27,080 bases of DNA from Protostelium mycophagum (GCA_002081555.1 MZNV01001041.1:1-27080); one strand, 5' to 3'. Shown: positions 11,801 through 20,646, counted from the stretch's first letter. Made by a program: numbers and translations. The notes: generated from the sequence alone by a model not told the origin.

Positions 11801-11920
11801 CGAGTGTGTTTCTTCTTTTTTGTTAGTGTTATTGTCCTTAGCAGGTGACTGCTCTTGCTTTCCGTCCTGTTGCATTTCGTGTCGTTCTTCTTCCATGATC
11901 GTCCTTGTGTGTCGTGTCAT
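5881..11920 (-). CDS. fusion enzyme: beta-phosphoglucomutase-like HAD phosphatase + GH65 disaccharide phosphorylase
   Basis: This model joins 22 exons into 1265 residues: 11920-11715, 11670-11595, 11555-11458, 11381-11245, 11134-10913, 10857-10757, 10604-10391, 10268-10138, 10031-9959, 9880-9556, 9336-9177, 9011-8623, 8555-8388, 8187-8016, 7860-7695, 7628-7574, 7435-7210, 7043-6904, 6766-6560, 6500-6380, 6332-6204, 6162-5881. A polar, low-complexity leader of about 110 residues comes first. The HAD part shows the nucleophile motif [22 protein letters not shown] and [11 protein letters not shown]. The GH65 part shows [48 protein letters not shown] and [10 protein letters not shown] (with the expected general-acid Glu) near NNAYTN. 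In bacteria, GH65 enzymes release beta-glucose 1-phosphate, which beta-PGM converts to glucose 6-phosphate. The disaccharide is unknown (trehalose, maltose or kojibiose). Exon 11 to 12 needs a GC donor (GAG|GCGAGT). The start could instead be the ATG at 11896. Confidence 0.9.
6336..6376. repeat. hairpin filling one intron of the fusion gene
   Basis: The intron 6333-6379 (47 nt) holds two nested inverted repeats. Outer arms: TGATATC at 6336-6342 pairs with 6370-6376. Inner arms: ATGACAT at 6351-6357 pairs with ATGTCAT at 6363-6369, around a 5-nt loop. Folded, it would bring the splice donor and acceptor side by side. Confidence 0.7.
7640..7679. repeat. intronic direct duplication, 19-bp unit
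   Basis: Two copies of a 19-bp AT-rich unit starting TTAATCATGA (7640-7658 and 7661-7679) differ at one base and are separated by 2 bp. They lie inside the fusion-gene intron 7629-7694, and probably arose by local slippage. Confidence 0.6.
8209..8295. repeat. 16-bp direct repeat pair inside a long intron
   Basis: The same 16 bases (AAATAATATCAAATCA) occur at 8209-8224 and 8280-8295, 71 bp apart. Both lie within the 200-nt fusion-gene intron 8188-8387. This fits expansion of that intron by duplication. Confidence 0.6.
10069..10088. repeat. perfect 8-bp stem-loop in a fusion-gene intron
   Basis: TGACGTCT at 10069-10076 and AGACGTCA at 10081-10088 are exact inverted repeats with a 4-base loop. 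They lie within intron 10032-10137. TGACGTCA-like arms also resemble CRE/bZIP sites, but nothing else supports a protein-binding role. Confidence 0.6.
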
Positions 11921-12100
11921 TCGATCCAGGATCTTGATGCGAAATTTCAGCAAATTTCGTGAAGAACCCGGTTTTTGGGATTTCCACTACCAAGAACATC
12001 AGAATACTTTTGTACATCGCTTATATTTTTCAATGATTTTAACATCCCAACGAGACAAAGAATTAAAGTGTACTGACTACACTGCAGAAAATATCAAAAA

Positions 12101-12199
12101 GCACTCTTTGGACATCCGAATGGCTTGAAGGTTGGTCTTCAATGGAGGTATGGATTCAAGCCATGGCGAGCTTTGAAGAAAGAGTTTTCCACCATTGAA
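12101..12199 (+). CDS. possible last exon of a small unidentified gene
   Basis: The frame starting after an AG near 12100 reads ALFGHPNGLKVGLQW, then RYGFKPWRALKKEF, and ends STIE before a TAG. It is rich in aromatic and basic residues and looks coding, but I do not recognise it. An ATG at 11938 opens a frame (MRNFSKFREEPGF...) that could supply a first exon: a donor after CCCG at 11971 would join in phase to the acceptor before 12101. That would put the two divergent start codons only 17 bp apart. It is a weak call; it may be chance. Confidence 0.25.
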
Positions 12200-12251
12200 T
12201 AGTGCTGTACCGTGGCGACAGAATTGTGGCCGGCAGGTCCGAATTCTTCAT

Positions 12252-12269
12252 GTTGTAGAAATCTACAAC
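12252..12269. repeat. 8-bp inverted repeat with 2-bp spacer
   Basis: GTTGTAGA (12252-12259), AA, then TCTACAAC (12262-12269): exact arms. It lies just before the point where CDK5RAP1 homology begins. The core TTGTAG is also the 3' end of several introns in this window. Confidence 0.65.
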
Positions 12270-12280
12270 GTCTATAATTA

Positions 12281-13319
12281 AATCACTGTAAGTTGTTGCT
12301 AGGATTATCACCGGAGGGATTCAACACAATATATAAGACACCCAAAGTAGGGGTGACATTTACTCAGTTGATAGATAGAATATCAAGGTTGAACAAGGAC
12401 ATAAGAATAAGATTCACCAGTCCACATCCAAAAGATTTTCCAGATGATGTGAGTTATACAGCATAACCATTGATTAAATATCCTAGTTGATCGATTTAAT
12501 TGCACCTCGTAGCAATATATGTAAGGGGTTATACCTACGCACAATCTGGAAGCAGCACAATACTAGATAGAATGAGAAGAGGATATACCAGAGAATCATA
12601 TGATCGTCTGATATCATCAATCAAACAGAAGATGCCAGGTAGTGAAATTTATACATCCTAATCTTACTGAGCGTTTAGGAGTGGCAATATCAAGTGATTT
12701 CATCTCTGGATTCTGTGGAGAGACGGAGGAGGAGCATATGGACACAATATCATTATTGAAACAAGTCAAATATGCACACGCATTCATGTTTGCTTATTCA
12801 TTGAGAGAAAAGACACACGCACATCGAAAATACAAGTATGTGATTATTCATGTATTAAGATTTTAAAGAAGGAAGGGATGATGTATCTGAGGAGGTGAAG
12901 AACAGGAGATTATCGGAGGTGATATCTACATTCTACGAATTATCAAAAGAGGAGAATCAGAAGGAGATCGGAAGATATCATCTCGTATTGATCGAAGCAA
13001 AGAGCAGAAGATCACAACATGAATGGGTGGGAAGATCTGATACCAACAAAAAGGTGCTTTATATCTCTTGAAATCATCACTTAATCTCAAGGTCGTCTTC
13101 GTGGATTGTGAGATTGGGGATAGGTTAAATAAGAGCCAGCTGCGGAGACCTGTACCAGGAGATTTCGTGATTGTGAAGATTGAATCAGGGACATCAGCAA
13201 CACTGAAAGGAAGGGCAATCGGGATATCTAGCATCACAGATTTCGAGAGATTCACTTATCTGAATCATTCTGGATTCAAGGGGGATACAATTGTAGAGGA
13301 GATAAACGCGGCGATATAA
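12281..13319 (+). pseudogene. CDK5RAP1: 5'-truncated CDK5RAP1-like tRNA methylthiotransferase with one frame break
   Basis: Intact members are radical-SAM enzymes that add 2-methylthio to N6-isopentenyladenosine-37 in tRNA, mainly in mitochondria. Segments: 12281-12448, 12487-12638, 12679-12835, 12876-13053, 13092-13319, with four normal 38-40 nt introns. The order of motifs matches human CDK5RAP1: [70 protein letters not shown], then a TRAM-like tail ending VEEINAAI. Missing is everything upstream: the UPF0004 domain and the CxxxCxxC [4Fe-4S] site. No in-frame start exists. In the second segment the reading frame shifts near 12535-12539: the expected HLP before AQSG is YL plus a single base, as if 2 nt were lost. 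It is probably dead, but its other splice sites and frames are preserved. The frame break could be a sequencing error; the lost half could not. Confidence 0.8.
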
Positions 13320-13330
13320 AGTAATCAGAT

Positions 13331-14602
13331 TCATTGTAAAGGCCATTTCGAGACCAGATTGAGATTTTGTAGATGCTGCTCCCACAATATCATGATTAGG
13401 GAAATGGAAAAGGTTCTTGGAATGTTGATTATCCATCCTCTGAAAAAGGATTTCCCTCCCTCGATCCATAACATCTTGGAAAATGCCTGATCAAGATGAG
13501 ATTTGGTAATTGTGCAAATATATTGTGTGATGCTGACCTCGAGAGTACCACCGTAATATACGTGTGATGATAGGAATTGTACCATCATTCTCCTTCTGAG
13601 AGTATCGATTGGGTAAGTGAGGGTGAGTAGTGAGATAGATACAGCTGATGCTAGCATATAACGCTGCCAGAAGGAAGGACGTCCATCATTAACGTTCACC
13701 AAGAATTTAGGGTACCATTTCCAAAATTGCCATTGGAATAAAGAGAGCTGTACCACTCCTAATGCGTATCCTTGCCAAAAGGCTTTCACGTGCTGTTATT
13801 TGATTATTTGCATGATAGATAGGAGAGCTCACTATTTGTAAAAGTGTGGTCTTGAATACATCAAAAGTCCCCTTGAATCTCCTGTTCTTAGCGTCTGTCA
13901 TATCAGAGGATAAAATTGTGTGCATGACTTCGAAGGGGTGGGAGAAGAGCATTGTCATCGCGGAGGATACCATCGTCACCATCATTCCTTTTCCTTTCTG
14001 TCAACTGTTAACCGCACATCTTTGAAAGTGGCACAAACTTGTCTTGTATTCCTGCTGAATCTCTCCTCTGGAATAGATTTCACGTTTTTCGGTTTGTACA
14101 ACAGTTGAGCGATACGATCAGAAAAATACAGGTTGGCCATGTAAGAGGGCGCATACCGAAGTATTCCTGCTGTGTTTCCTCTCCTAAAAAATTTAATATC
14201 AATCATTGTGATAGTTTCACCATAGTGAAGTGAACCCCTGCTCTTGTATGATCTTCTTCAAAGTATCCAGATGTCCTCTATAACGATTTGGATTTACTTT
14301 ATAATAGTTGGCATCAACTTTTTGGAACTTGTCCAATACATAATAGGTCTGGCATAAATTAAAAGTTGATGCCTATGATTGCAGATCATCACCTGCTTAA
14401 TAATTTTCAATCTCTCCAGAGGCTGGACCACTGTCTTCGCAACTGCATAACCTAGAGTTGAATACCATACTCGTTGATTAGTTAAAAGGTCCAAAAATGA
14501 GGGATAATGATAGCTTGTTTCAGGGAAACGGGTATAGATGTCCACATGAGGATACCTTGGTTTGGTGTCAATACGTTTGAATCTCGTCTCCTCTTTTGTC
14601 AT
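13331..14602 (-). CDS. mitochondrial carrier family (SLC25) protein, divergent ADP/ATP-carrier-like
   Basis: Six exons: 14602-14393, 14348-14221, 14183-14039, 13997-13833, 13792-13538, 13486-13331, giving 352 residues from the ATG at 14602. The three carrier repeats are visible. Repeat 1 has QPLERLKIIKQ. Repeat 2 has SHPFEVMHT, where His replaces the usual Lys/Arg. Repeat 3 has YPIDTLRRRMMV. SLWRGN in repeat 1 and FFRGWIINIPR in repeat 3 are also typical. RRRMMV is one residue away from the RRRMMM signature of ADP/ATP carriers, so a nucleotide substrate is plausible but unproven. The frame stays open upstream of the ATG, through an Asp/Ile repeat (DDIDDIDDID) into the last exon of SEC11, so an upstream start or exon is possible. 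It ends 11 bp from the CDK5RAP1 remnant, tail to tail. Confidence 0.88.
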
Positions 14603-14660
14603 TCCTCGATTCAATGTGATCAGATCATACGGTTGCAAAGGAATAAAAAGGGATGGATCA

Positions 14661-14687
14661 ATATCATCAATATCATCGATATCATCA
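14661..14687. repeat. three copies of a 9-bp unit (ATATCATCA/G)
   Basis: A short tandem repeat sits between the SEC11 stop and the carrier start codon. Read on the minus strand in the carrier frame it encodes Asp-Asp-Ile repeats, so it may be coding. Confidence 0.6.
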
Positions 14688-14715
14688 AGAGAAAAAGACA
14701 GAATTAAATTAAGAT

Positions 14716-15493
14716 TTATTCTCTGCTGATAAGAACGAATAAACCCATGAGACCTTAATCAATTAATGATATTAGTGAAGATTGAGTGATACCTATGAGA
14801 AGATATTTCAATTGTGGGTAATCATTCATAGCAATCGTCACCATTCCAAGTTGAGGGAGAAATCTGTTCTTATTATTTTTTGTTATTTTTTTAAAAGTTT
14901 CTTACGCTGAGGCTCTGCCAATGATGTGCTTCTTGTGTATCCACATGCGACCTATGTATATTAAGAGGATATTTAGTTGTGAGTTTTACCCCTCTCATAT
15001 AATCCTCTGTCATTAACCGGATTGAAATCGCCTTTTGTTAACAGATCTACCTCAAGTTGTCCGCTGTATAATTGAGGAATAAATCTTGATCTGTCCTCTT
15101 CCTTACTCTTCATGTACGGTGATAATACGGTGCACGATTGGTATAGGACGGTGCTCCAACTTGAACACGACGACATCACCCACACGATAGGGCTCATTTG
15201 TCATGGTCAATAATAACAGATCTCCTCTGTGAAACGCCGGCTCCATGCTTCCACTGCACCGATGAGAGACGTTTTCTGATTTGACAAACCTAAGAACGAC
15301 TACGACAGGACTCTCACTACCAGTTACAACCATAAGTCCCTTCCAGATCATCAACGCAGAACACACTATCATAGCAAAGTTGAGTGTTTGATGGGCATAC
15401 TAAGGAGAGTCAGGCAGGAATGTGGCTCGTTCTCACCTGTCTAACGTTCATACGCCGAAGTTCTCCCAAACTATGTTCTACAAAGTCCATCAT
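14716..15493 (-). CDS. SEC11: signal peptidase complex catalytic subunit SEC11
   Basis: It cleaves signal peptides in the ER lumen and is anchored by one N-terminal membrane span. Exons: 15493-15437, 15399-15290, 15253-15107, 15063-14990, 14951-14906, 14863-14793, 14753-14716, giving 180 residues, the normal size. The span is [18 protein letters not shown]. The catalytic Ser is in [14 protein letters not shown], the His in PIVHRII, and the Asp lies in the LTKGDFN...DRGLYERG region. The end ([18 protein letters not shown]) is highly conserved. Introns are 36-43 nt, including the shortest in the window (15254-15289). Two ATGs stand side by side at 15493 and 15490. The stop TAA lies within AATAAA. 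It is divergent from ARL3. Confidence 0.95.
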
Positions 15494-15757
15494 GTTGATA
15501 TCTGATTTGGTTGGAGATAAAATAAATTCAACGCGGCACAAAAATTGCGTGTTTATCTACAACCTAACCTGACACCAGTTGGAGCACATGTGACAACACG
15601 TTAAGTTAACAAAGATTATACTCGCCAGCATCAACGTTTAACAAACCATACCAGGTTGAAATACTTGAATACATAAGCAATTTATTTCGGAGCTAATTTT
15701 CTTTGCGACTACAACGGGAGGAGAGAAGCCCAGAAATAGAAACAAAGCACGACCAAC
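15494..15757. promoter_or_regulatory. divergent promoter region, SEC11 / ARL3
   Basis: These 264 bp separate the two start codons. A copy of ATCTACAAC at 15555-15563 reads GTTGTAGAT on the SEC11 strand, the same string that ends some introns here. It might mark a 5'UTR intron of SEC11. I see no TATA box. Confidence 0.4.
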
Positions 15758-16454
15758 ATGGTGAGCTCTTCCTCTTCAGCACAGACTTAATTCTCCAGGG
15801 ACTTCTCGCCATCATCCGAAAGTTGAAGAAGTCGGACCGTCAGGTGCGCATATTGCTCCTCGGTTTGGATAATGCAGGAAAGACGACAATTCTGAAACGT
15901 CTCTCTGATGAAGAGATCGACAATATTACACCCACCCAAGGATTCAACATCAAATCGGTTCTCTACGAGGGTTTCAAGCTGAATGTCTGGGATATTGGTG
16001 GACAAAAGACCATCCGTCCCTATTGGAGAAACTATTTTGATTCTACCGACGCTCTGGTGAGTCTATCCAGTTTCAGAGTCTTCTAAACTAAACAGATCTA
16101 TGTCGTGGATAGTGCCGACCAAAGAAGGCTTGAGGAAACAGGTCATGAACTCAGTCTCCTTCTTGAAGAAGATAAATTAGAGAACGTTCCTGTCATCATC
16201 TTTGCCAACAAACAGGTTGGGAACCAGTTCAACTTTTTGCTCACAAACACAGGATTTGGACAATGCTTTACCTTCAAAGGAAGTAGCTGAGACTTTAGAA
16301 CTCACATCTATCAGAAATCGTCAGTGGCAGATCCAGCCTTGCTCTGGTAAAGATGTTTTTCCTTCCTTTGTTCTCTTGTATCTCAAATCAATCAGCCAAA
16401 ACTGGAGAGGGCCTATCAGAGGGAATGGAATGGATTGTGAAGGTGATCAAGTAA
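15758..16454 (+). CDS. ARL3: ARF-like GTPase ARL3
   Basis: It is a small GTPase that releases lipid-modified cargo from UNC119/PDE6D carriers, classically in cilia. Exons: 15758-15760, 15799-16056, 16096-16215, 16253-16346, 16396-16454, giving 177 residues. The coding part of exon 1 is only the ATG, which joins GGA CTT CTC to give the family N-terminus MGLL. Motifs: P-loop GLDNAGKTT, switch [33 protein letters not shown] (split by an intron) and [10 protein letters not shown]. The order and spacing match human ARL3 better than ARL2 (for example [13 protein letters not shown]). Four introns of 37-49 nt. AATAAA at 16466-16471 is 11 nt past the stop. The start is set by homology, since the unspliced frame after the ATG stops within ten codons. 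Confidence 0.95.
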
Positions 16455-16668
16455 ACTTTGACAATAATAAAAGTGCATGGCTCAAACTACTGCATTTTCT
16501 TCCTGAGACAAGATCTTTGAGTTGCCCATGGGCACTCCTCACTCTTAAATACATTCAAAAAGGTTGTACTTTATTTATGCATTTCGAATTTCAAGAAGCA
16601 CTCATTTAGTGATACTAATATCACTTGCATAATCATTCAATAATCAAAGAATATCAGCTTATATTACT
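16455..16668. other. convergent intergenic gap, ARL3 / C9orf85 homolog
   Basis: These 214 bp lie between two stop codons and hold the ARL3 AATAAA. No further gene can be supported; the open frames here lack homology and splice context. Confidence 0.5.
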
Positions 16669-17465
16669 TCAATTTTCCGGAGTTTCCTCAAGATCCTGTC
16701 CATCCTCCCCTTCTTCCTCCTCTTCTTCACCCCCTCTCACTTCGTTCTCTTCCTCTTCCATATCCTCATCGCCCTCTTCTTCCTCTTGAGTGCCATCTAT
16801 TTGTTGTCAGAGTTTGATATTTATATATGTAGACATACCTTCTCCAGTCAATTGTCCCCTCTCTAACTTTCTCAAGAATGACCTTCTATCCCTTTCTACA
16901 AATATATGAATATTCATTTCGAGAAGAGAGGGAAATCGTATTCACCAGACATAGCTCTGACAGTTGCTTCGGCTACTCTCTCTTCTTCCGCCTTCTCTTC
17001 TTTTGTCACGATCTCTCTGTATTGATCAATTTCTGAGAAAGAGTATTCATTCAATCAAGCCCGAACCTCACGATTCCCTTTTGCTCTTGGCACTTTGCGC
17101 ACACTTTTTTGTCTCTAGCACAATTTGTGCACAGAACCTGCCTTCTTTAGAATTGGTTGATGAAAGGAGTCTTTAGATCCTGACTCACATGATACGCTCT
17201 TTTGATGTTCCGCTGCTGACAATTGACACTGAAAGACTCAGTTGTTTGTAATCAAGAGAACCTACCATCTCGCCGGTTGTGTGAGTGATTTGTACTTTCT
17301 GTATTTCTTCCTCCATTCAATCTGTTCTGTACATCTGTGGCAGAGGCCCTCATTTGGAGCGGCCATAATTTTGGCCGTCTTTACAGAGTTGGGATTATGC
17401 TTCCAAGCCCAATTGTTTTGATGCGCTGGAGGTCCTTTCTTAACATTTCCTCTCTCTGATGACAT
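16669..17465 (-). CDS. C9orf85 homolog (DUF2039 zinc-ribbon protein)
   Basis: It is a conserved eukaryotic protein of unknown function. Exons: 17465-17266, 17228-17189, 17137-17067, 17016-16946, 16895-16839, 16796-16669, giving 188 residues. The N-terminus MSSERGNVKKGPPAHQN matches the family start. Four CxxC pairs follow in order: CHRC, CVNC, CTNC, CAKC, likely binding two zinc ions. Then comes a helical, charged part with ERDRRSFLRKLERG, and a very acidic tail (runs of Glu) ending ETPEN. An in-frame ATG at 17519 would add 18 residues; I chose 17465 by homology. The intron at 17017-17066 has a weak donor (GTTCGG), but it is the only choice that keeps the frame. ELAC2 ends only 87 bp upstream on the same strand. 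Confidence 0.9.
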
Positions 17466-17552
17466 GTGTGCAAGATCTCCCAAACTATTTCTCACTTTTC
17501 CTTCCTGTCCTTTTCTCATTTAAATAAAATCCGGAGTCGAAAACAATCAGTT

Positions 17553-20500
17553 TTATTGAGTTTCACTTCGGGGCTGTTCTGTCTTTCCTGCCTTTTCCTT
17601 AAGAGAGTCAGTGAGTACTATTCGATTACAGAATACCTTATCCTGTGATGTATCTTCTCCCTTTCTCTTTCTTCTGCTCAAGTTTGGTGCTGAATGCAAA
17701 GGCTTCTTCCAAGCTGGAAGTGTTTTCGGCTGCTTGATTAAACAAGACTGTACCAGATGGAAATAATAAAATATGATTGGTCCCTTACCGTAGATTCATC
17801 TGTGTCTTCATCTTCGAAGAAGATGGTCTGTATAGCAGAATTTAGCTTTGGCGCGTAGTCCATATCATTCAAGTCTAGTGTCATCAGATCAAATGCAACC
17901 GATACTCTATCTCTGTGCTCTTGTTTTATCTTTGGAATGCAAGGATATCTAAATATATTTATTAGTAAATTCAAGACACCAAATCAAATACCTTTGACTG
18001 AAATGCGTCAAGATGATATGTCTAGCGTTCATCTTGATGCCAGACTCGACAGCTTCGTTTGTTGTAGAATGTTTTTTAGAGATGGCGTCGTCGAGCATAG
18101 CATCTTCGAATGTGGCCTCATGTATTAACACGCTGGCCCCCTTCCCTTGTTCAATCAACTCTTTGCAAGGCCTAGTATCCCCAGAATACCTATATATTCA
18201 TTTCAATCTTTTTGTTGACAAGGTTTACTGACACTAATTTCCAACCAGATGTGTGTTGCATGATAAGACCCTTTGCCTCGTGTGTGTGTAATACCTTTAC
18301 ACTCTGCATCTTTTTTATTCCCAATAATGGTTCTAATAGTTCTCTTCATTTTATCAATATATAAATGTCTTCTATCCTCTTCAACAAATCTCAAACACTA
18401 ACCCTACAGGATTATTTTCATTCTGAATCTCTTCCGAGTTGATATATGTCCAATATATAGATTCGATGAGATTATATTCTTCGAGCCAGATAGAAACTGT
18501 ACGTGGTGCTATCACTAATAAAGGAACATACTCCTTCTTCTTATGCCCTTCTCAAGATTAACATCCCCTTCAGTAATGAATGAGTCACCATTTTCATAAG
18601 CGAGTCTGTGCTTGAGTAATATCTCTATAAGCCCGAGCAAGTGATCAGCGTGCAGATGACTGATCCACACCATCTTCATATTCTCTAGTACCTATACCAT
18701 TGAGTAATGATTGATCTTCCTATATATACCTGATCAGTTTCTTTTCCATATCTTCTGTACAGTTGGCCATAACTCCCCTCCCCTGCATCCATCATCACCC
18801 CTCCAAGAGGCAGAGAGAGATGGATCGCGCTCACTATTAATAAATGAATTTATGTTCTGGTATTGTAAATAATTCGTTACCGTTTCTATATTTACTTGGA
18901 ATAGCAGATCCCGTTCCTAAGAAGGTGAGTTGCATTGTATCATCTTTCCTAGGTATCGCAGCCTCTCTGTGTGGGTGATTCTTTTTATGGTTTAATATGG
19001 CTTTAATGGCTTCTGGTGTGAGGTGAAGCGATCTTCGCTCTGTAGCTTCCATATTTTGAAAAAAACTGCGCCCATTGATTAATTCTTCGGACCTATCAAA
19101 CACCACTGTGGGACTCAGTGACATTTTTGACATGTTATTGCCGATTATCCAGTTGTCTCCTAGTCCGAATTGTGCTATAACATATCATTATCATCTGTCA
19201 CTATCATATGTCATACAATACTCACATAAATCCTTCTCTGTATAATCCGCGTATGGTCTCGGAAATATTATGGGATCAAGATCATTTAATGCCAGTTGAT
19301 TTGCCATGGCATTTTCAAAGATATAATTCTCAGTGCATAATTCTGAATTGAGCACCACATGCTGCATTTGTCAGAAATGTATGATAGTATATATATGTAT
19401 GATAATATATATGATAATATCCATTATGACGAACCGTCTGTTGCTTGCCGAATTTACTATTCATCCATTGTCCGTATGAAGGGTCTTCTAATACTCTCTG
19501 TGGGGTGAGATGCATGATGAACGTCACCTAATAATAAATCATCTATAGATTCTAAAAATAAATTGATACCTGTTTCGCATATTGACCCTCTCCTGTGTAA
19601 TGAATCCAAGACTGGTGGTCAATTAATATCTTCATATGCTCTAAAGTAGGAACATCCAGAATGATAAATATAGCTCCGGGAGTTGCTGCCTCTATCACTT
19701 CTTCCGGGCGAATTGTGCGACTTTTGTCGTCGGATAATACTGGAATCCCCTTCTGTAACTCTTTGTAGCTGGGACCCGGTTTCAACCCAAGCGCTGTATA
19801 GTTCAGGTATCAATTCATGTACAGCAATGCTCGATTTTATCACCTTTTGCCTTATTCGCATCAAATTTTCCTGGTAAGTCTGGGATATGACATATGTAAC
19901 AAGCTGTCACTCTTGTGTCATCATTCAATCCTCCTAAAGTGTTCATCCTCTTCTTGAAGAGGGGAAAGCTTCCAGTGATAGACTCTGCTGTTCGGCTCAA
20001 CCGAATCGGAGAAGAAGAGTTCTGTGGTTCCTCCGTTGCTGTGTTTTTTGTAGGTAATTCGAGCTGCAGTGATCAGTCATGCAGAGACCGTGTGTTATAC
20101 TTTTCTGGTTGGTTCTTTTGGAGGCTTAGGTCCTGGTGATAGTAGGATCGGTCTTACTCTCAGCACGTTGTCCAAATTCATCAGGTTTCCGTAGTGCCCC
20201 TGATTCCTCAATTCGGTTGTGTTCAAAGTCAATGATCTGTCATATTAGATAGAAGTAAGAAACGAAGAGATGGATACCTTGTGATGAAGTGCCGGGTGGT
20301 GTACAAAAAGTGATGAAGGTTATTTGGTCCCGTAACATTGGTTGACTTCGAGCCCCCATCCGCCAAGGTCAATAAGAAACCTTGTTTCGTCAGACTAAAC
20401 ATTATACTTCTATGTAGATCACATTGATCATTGACAAGATTCACCTGGTAAACCACCAGTACAGTTCCATCTATTACTGGTGAGAAATATGTGGTTGATC

Positions 20501-20646
20501 TGTTGTATTTTTGTTCGTGAGGTCACACAGAATCTCTGTGCATTCTCTCCAACATTGAATAGATATCGATGGTTATCAAAGAACACTAATACAGAAGGAG
20601 AAGAATCTGCTCCCCCAGCACCAAGTATCTGCAGAAACGCCCTCAT
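17553..20646 (-). CDS. ELAC2: long-form tRNase Z (ELAC2 type)
   Basis: This endonuclease removes 3' trailers from nuclear and mitochondrial pre-tRNAs. Fifteen exons: 20646-20445, 20380-20278, 20236-20101, 20063-19844, 19793-19570, 19527-19435, 19361-19226, 19174-18881, 18833-18730, 18691-18589, 18547-18403, 18343-18233, 18189-17992, 17948-17789, 17747-17553, giving 807 residues, like human ELAC2. The N-half keeps the substrate-gripping copy (RAFLQILGAGG, TSNRWNCTGGLPG) without metal ligands. The C-half is catalytic: FLGTGSAIPSKYRN, the metal motif SHLHADH, HTSGWKLVYSGDTRPC, IHEATFED, KKHSTTNEA and LTHFSQRY. The tail is Lys-rich. The first ATG follows an in-frame TTG; no mitochondrial presequence is obvious, so an upstream exon is possible but space is short. 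The stop TAA lies in AATAAA. Confidence 0.93.

Larger units (their letters stand above)
11921..12280. other. mostly unexplained gap between fusion gene and CDK5RAP1 remnant
   Basis: These 360 bp would be expected to hold the fusion-gene promoter and, if CDK5RAP1 were whole, its first exons. I find no UPF0004 domain and no CxxxCxxC radical-SAM motif on either strand. It does contain a coding-looking plus-strand stretch (12101-12199, listed separately) and an inverted repeat at 12252-12269. Confidence 0.5.

Noticed and set aside
11820-11937. Plus-strand frame opposite the fusion-gene leader
   Set aside because: It is antisense to the low-complexity N-terminus and has no start of its own; only the part after 11938 is kept as a weak candidate.
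12281-12448. Treating the CDK5RAP1 fragment as a complete short enzyme
   Set aside because: There is no in-frame start codon, no Fe-S cysteines, and a frame break in the next segment.
18509-18531. A 23-nt intron in ELAC2
   Set aside because: It would give an impossibly short intron. Using an intron at 18548-18588 instead leaves this stretch coding (KKKEYVPLLVIAPRTVS), which matches ELAC2.
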